In this document: piece after piece, positions 3,940 to 5,146 of the stretch
Layout of the letters: each line of letters starts with the position of its first letter
Position numbering within the stretch: the stretch's first letter is position 1
NCBI GenBank assembly: GCA_030634505.1
Contig: DAOWAQ010000166.1
Location: 1 to 5,146, forward strand
Direction: 5' to 3'
DNA from: Calditrichia bacterium
GTDB taxonomy: Bacteria > Calditrichota > Calditrichia > JAJRVZ01
DNA length: 5,146 bases
Program-made: the position numbers and the translations under genes
The notes under the pieces: generated by a model
Database searches by the model: none
The model's input: only the letters and a program-made list of their open reading frames with translations
What the model was told of the DNA's origin: nothing

Positions 3940-5146
3940 ATGAATAAGAAATTCGACAACACTACCATCCAAAAAGAAATAGTTGATATTTTCGATTATA
4001 GATCAAAAATTGAATTTGGATCAAAACCAATTCCTGATAAGCTTGCCATTGGAAAATTACCAAGAAATTATAACAATCAAATTTTTCTTAATAAAGTTGA
4101 CAGAATTTTTAAAAAGCAAATGGGTAATAATACAACACCCGAAGAAAATTTTAATTTTGTATTATGGTTTCTTAATCGTGCCAAGAAAAAACAGAAATTG
4201 AAATATATAAATGAATTTGTTTTTGCCATAAGAGGAATCGGTTTACTAGTTAATGAACAAAAGTATTGGATTAGAAAATTGGGATTTGAGGAGGAGATCA
4301 TAAATACGTTATGGTTTGAAATGCCGGTTGAAGATTTTTATCCTGAAGTACTACCTTTGGATTTATATGAACTTGTTCGAAGAATTCCTGAAATTAATAG
4401 TATGCGAACCTGGAAGAATCAGTCAAAAAAGGCTGCTCAAATATTGGCATTGATATATCAAAGCATGCGTATAAATTATGAGTACGGAAAAGAGATTGGC
4501 AATTTTTCATTTTCCGGTTTTAGTACTCTTGCAAATATATCCCGGACAAATGTTGGCTACTATCTTAATCTATTAGAAAAATACAAACTAATTGTTTGCA
4601 TTAAACATAGGATTTTAAAGTATAATATTACAGGATTCGAGAAATATGAGTTAGATAATAATAATTACTCAATACCTTTACATAACCATATTATTCATCA
4701 ATATCCTCTAATCAATATAACTCAATATTATAAACAAATAAATAATAATAGATTTCCCATAGATGTTTATAGTGTAACAGATAGGAAGGTTTTTGATGTT
4801 TTTAATTATTCAGCAATTTTATTTGGAGAAAAGAAGAAAATAATATTTCTGAAGAATACTTTTCAACGTAGAAGTTATTCATCATATCTGTATAAAAAAT
4901 GTGGCTTGAATTTTTTCCTCGGCAGTAGTAAATCATACAATTCTACAAAAGTTTTAACTCCGGCAAGTTGGCATATGTTTAAAAATAGTAAAAAAGAAAT
5001 AGATATGGTAAAAAATATAATAGAATCTAAAGCATCAACAATAAATGTTGATAAACAAAAGATTAAACATTATTTATTTGAACTGCACAAACTTAAAACT
5101 GATGAGGATGAGGTCAAGAAGCACAATTTAAGTAAAATAAATCAAA
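3940..5146 (+). CDS. Unrecognised protein with possible winged-helix segment (3' truncated by window)
   Basis: The frame from ATG 3940 stays open for 402 codons to the window edge, and AGAGGA precedes it. I do not recognise the family. The sequence is hydrophilic, rich in Lys, Asn, Ile and Tyr, with no signal peptide or membrane segment. Residues about 190-235 read like a winged helix-turn-helix: STLANISRTNVGYYLNLLEK starting at 195, then a beta-like stretch (IVCIKHRILKYNITGFEKYEL). A stretch near residues 140-175 (PLDLYELVRRIPEI, then MRTWKN and an alpha-helical QILALIYQSM) looks structured. The C-terminal third is basic and rich in Lys and Ser. It is the first gene beyond the stranded tRNA end, so it may be element-borne, perhaps a replication or regulatory DNA-binding protein. 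That is a guess from context. Its AT bias is stronger than that of the URO-D-like gene at the left of the window. Confidence 0.7.
   Translation, partial: MNKKFDNTTIQKEIVDIFDYRSKIEFGSKPIPDKLAIGKLPRNYNNQIFLNKVDRIFKKQMGNNTTPEENFNFVLWFLNRAKKKQKLKYINEFVFAIRGIGLLVNEQKYWIRKLGFEEEIINTLWFEMPVEDFYPEVLPLDLYELVRRIPEINSMRTWKNQSKKAAQILALIYQSMRINYEYGKEIGNFSFSGFSTLANISRTNVGYYLNLLEKYKLIVCIKHRILKYNITGFEKYELDNNNYSIPLHNHIIHQYPLINITQYYKQINNNRFPIDVYSVTDRKVFDVFNYSAILFGEKKKIIFLKNTFQRRSYSSYLYKKCGLNFFLGSSKSYNSTKVLTPASWHMFKNSKKEIDMVKNIIESKASTINVDKQKIKHYLFELHKLKTDEDEVKKHNLSKINQ

Noticed and set aside
3983..4301. Short open frames on both strands at 3983-4201 and 4077-4301
   Set aside because: Both lie inside the longer frame from 3940, which has a ribosome-binding site and runs to the window edge.

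Overview
The window is AT-rich bacterial DNA. The short GIY-YIG nuclease genes next to tRNAs, the uroporphyrinogen-decarboxylase-like/ROK gene pair and the style of the deaminase suggest the Bacteroidota/Ignavibacteriota (FCB) side of the tree. That placement is an impression from gene content, not a phylogeny.

Left part (1-2753). A tail that may belong to an upstream protein with a Cys-x2-Cys-x4-Cys motif is followed by a MtaA/CmuA-type uroporphyrinogen-decarboxylase-family protein with a TTG start. Six bases later comes a ROK-family regulator whose zinc-binding His/Cys set is largely lost. These look like one operon, perhaps for corrinoid-linked methyl-group metabolism with its own sensor. 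Convergent to it lies tadA, the tRNA adenosine deaminase that makes inosine-34.

Middle part (2765-3727, all on the minus strand). This is an unusual tRNA cluster. Read 5'->3' on the minus strand it holds: a bare 3' end of an unidentified tRNA; tRNA-Ser(GGA); a GIY-YIG nuclease gene starting 2 nt beyond the mature tRNA end; a tRNA-Ser 3'-end remnant with a 22-bp insert; a rho-independent terminator; tRNA-Ser(CGA); a second GIY-YIG gene again starting 2 nt beyond the tRNA end; and a third tRNA-Ser copy. This last copy is 153 nt long instead of 87. The extra 66 nt are three separate 22-bp inserts, in the anticodon loop, at the variable-arm/T-stem border and in the T loop. Removing them restores a continuous 87-nt tRNA-Ser(CGA)-like gene with normal T-stem, T-loop, anticodon stem and variable arm. 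Every insert is two tandem 11-nt mini-hairpins (4-bp stem, 3-nt loop). The four copies in the window share a consensus, show paired stem changes and occur in both orientations. This behaves like a tiny mobile double-hairpin element that targets tRNA-Ser genes beside GIY-YIG endonucleases, and it is the main discovery candidate.

Right part (3708-5146). The stranded tRNA 3' end looks like one attachment-site end of an integrated element occupying the right of the window and extending beyond it. It is followed by about 210 bp of very AT-rich non-coding DNA with an 11-bp tandem repeat, then a long open frame running off the window (at least 402 codons). That protein has a possible winged-helix segment and is otherwise unrecognised.
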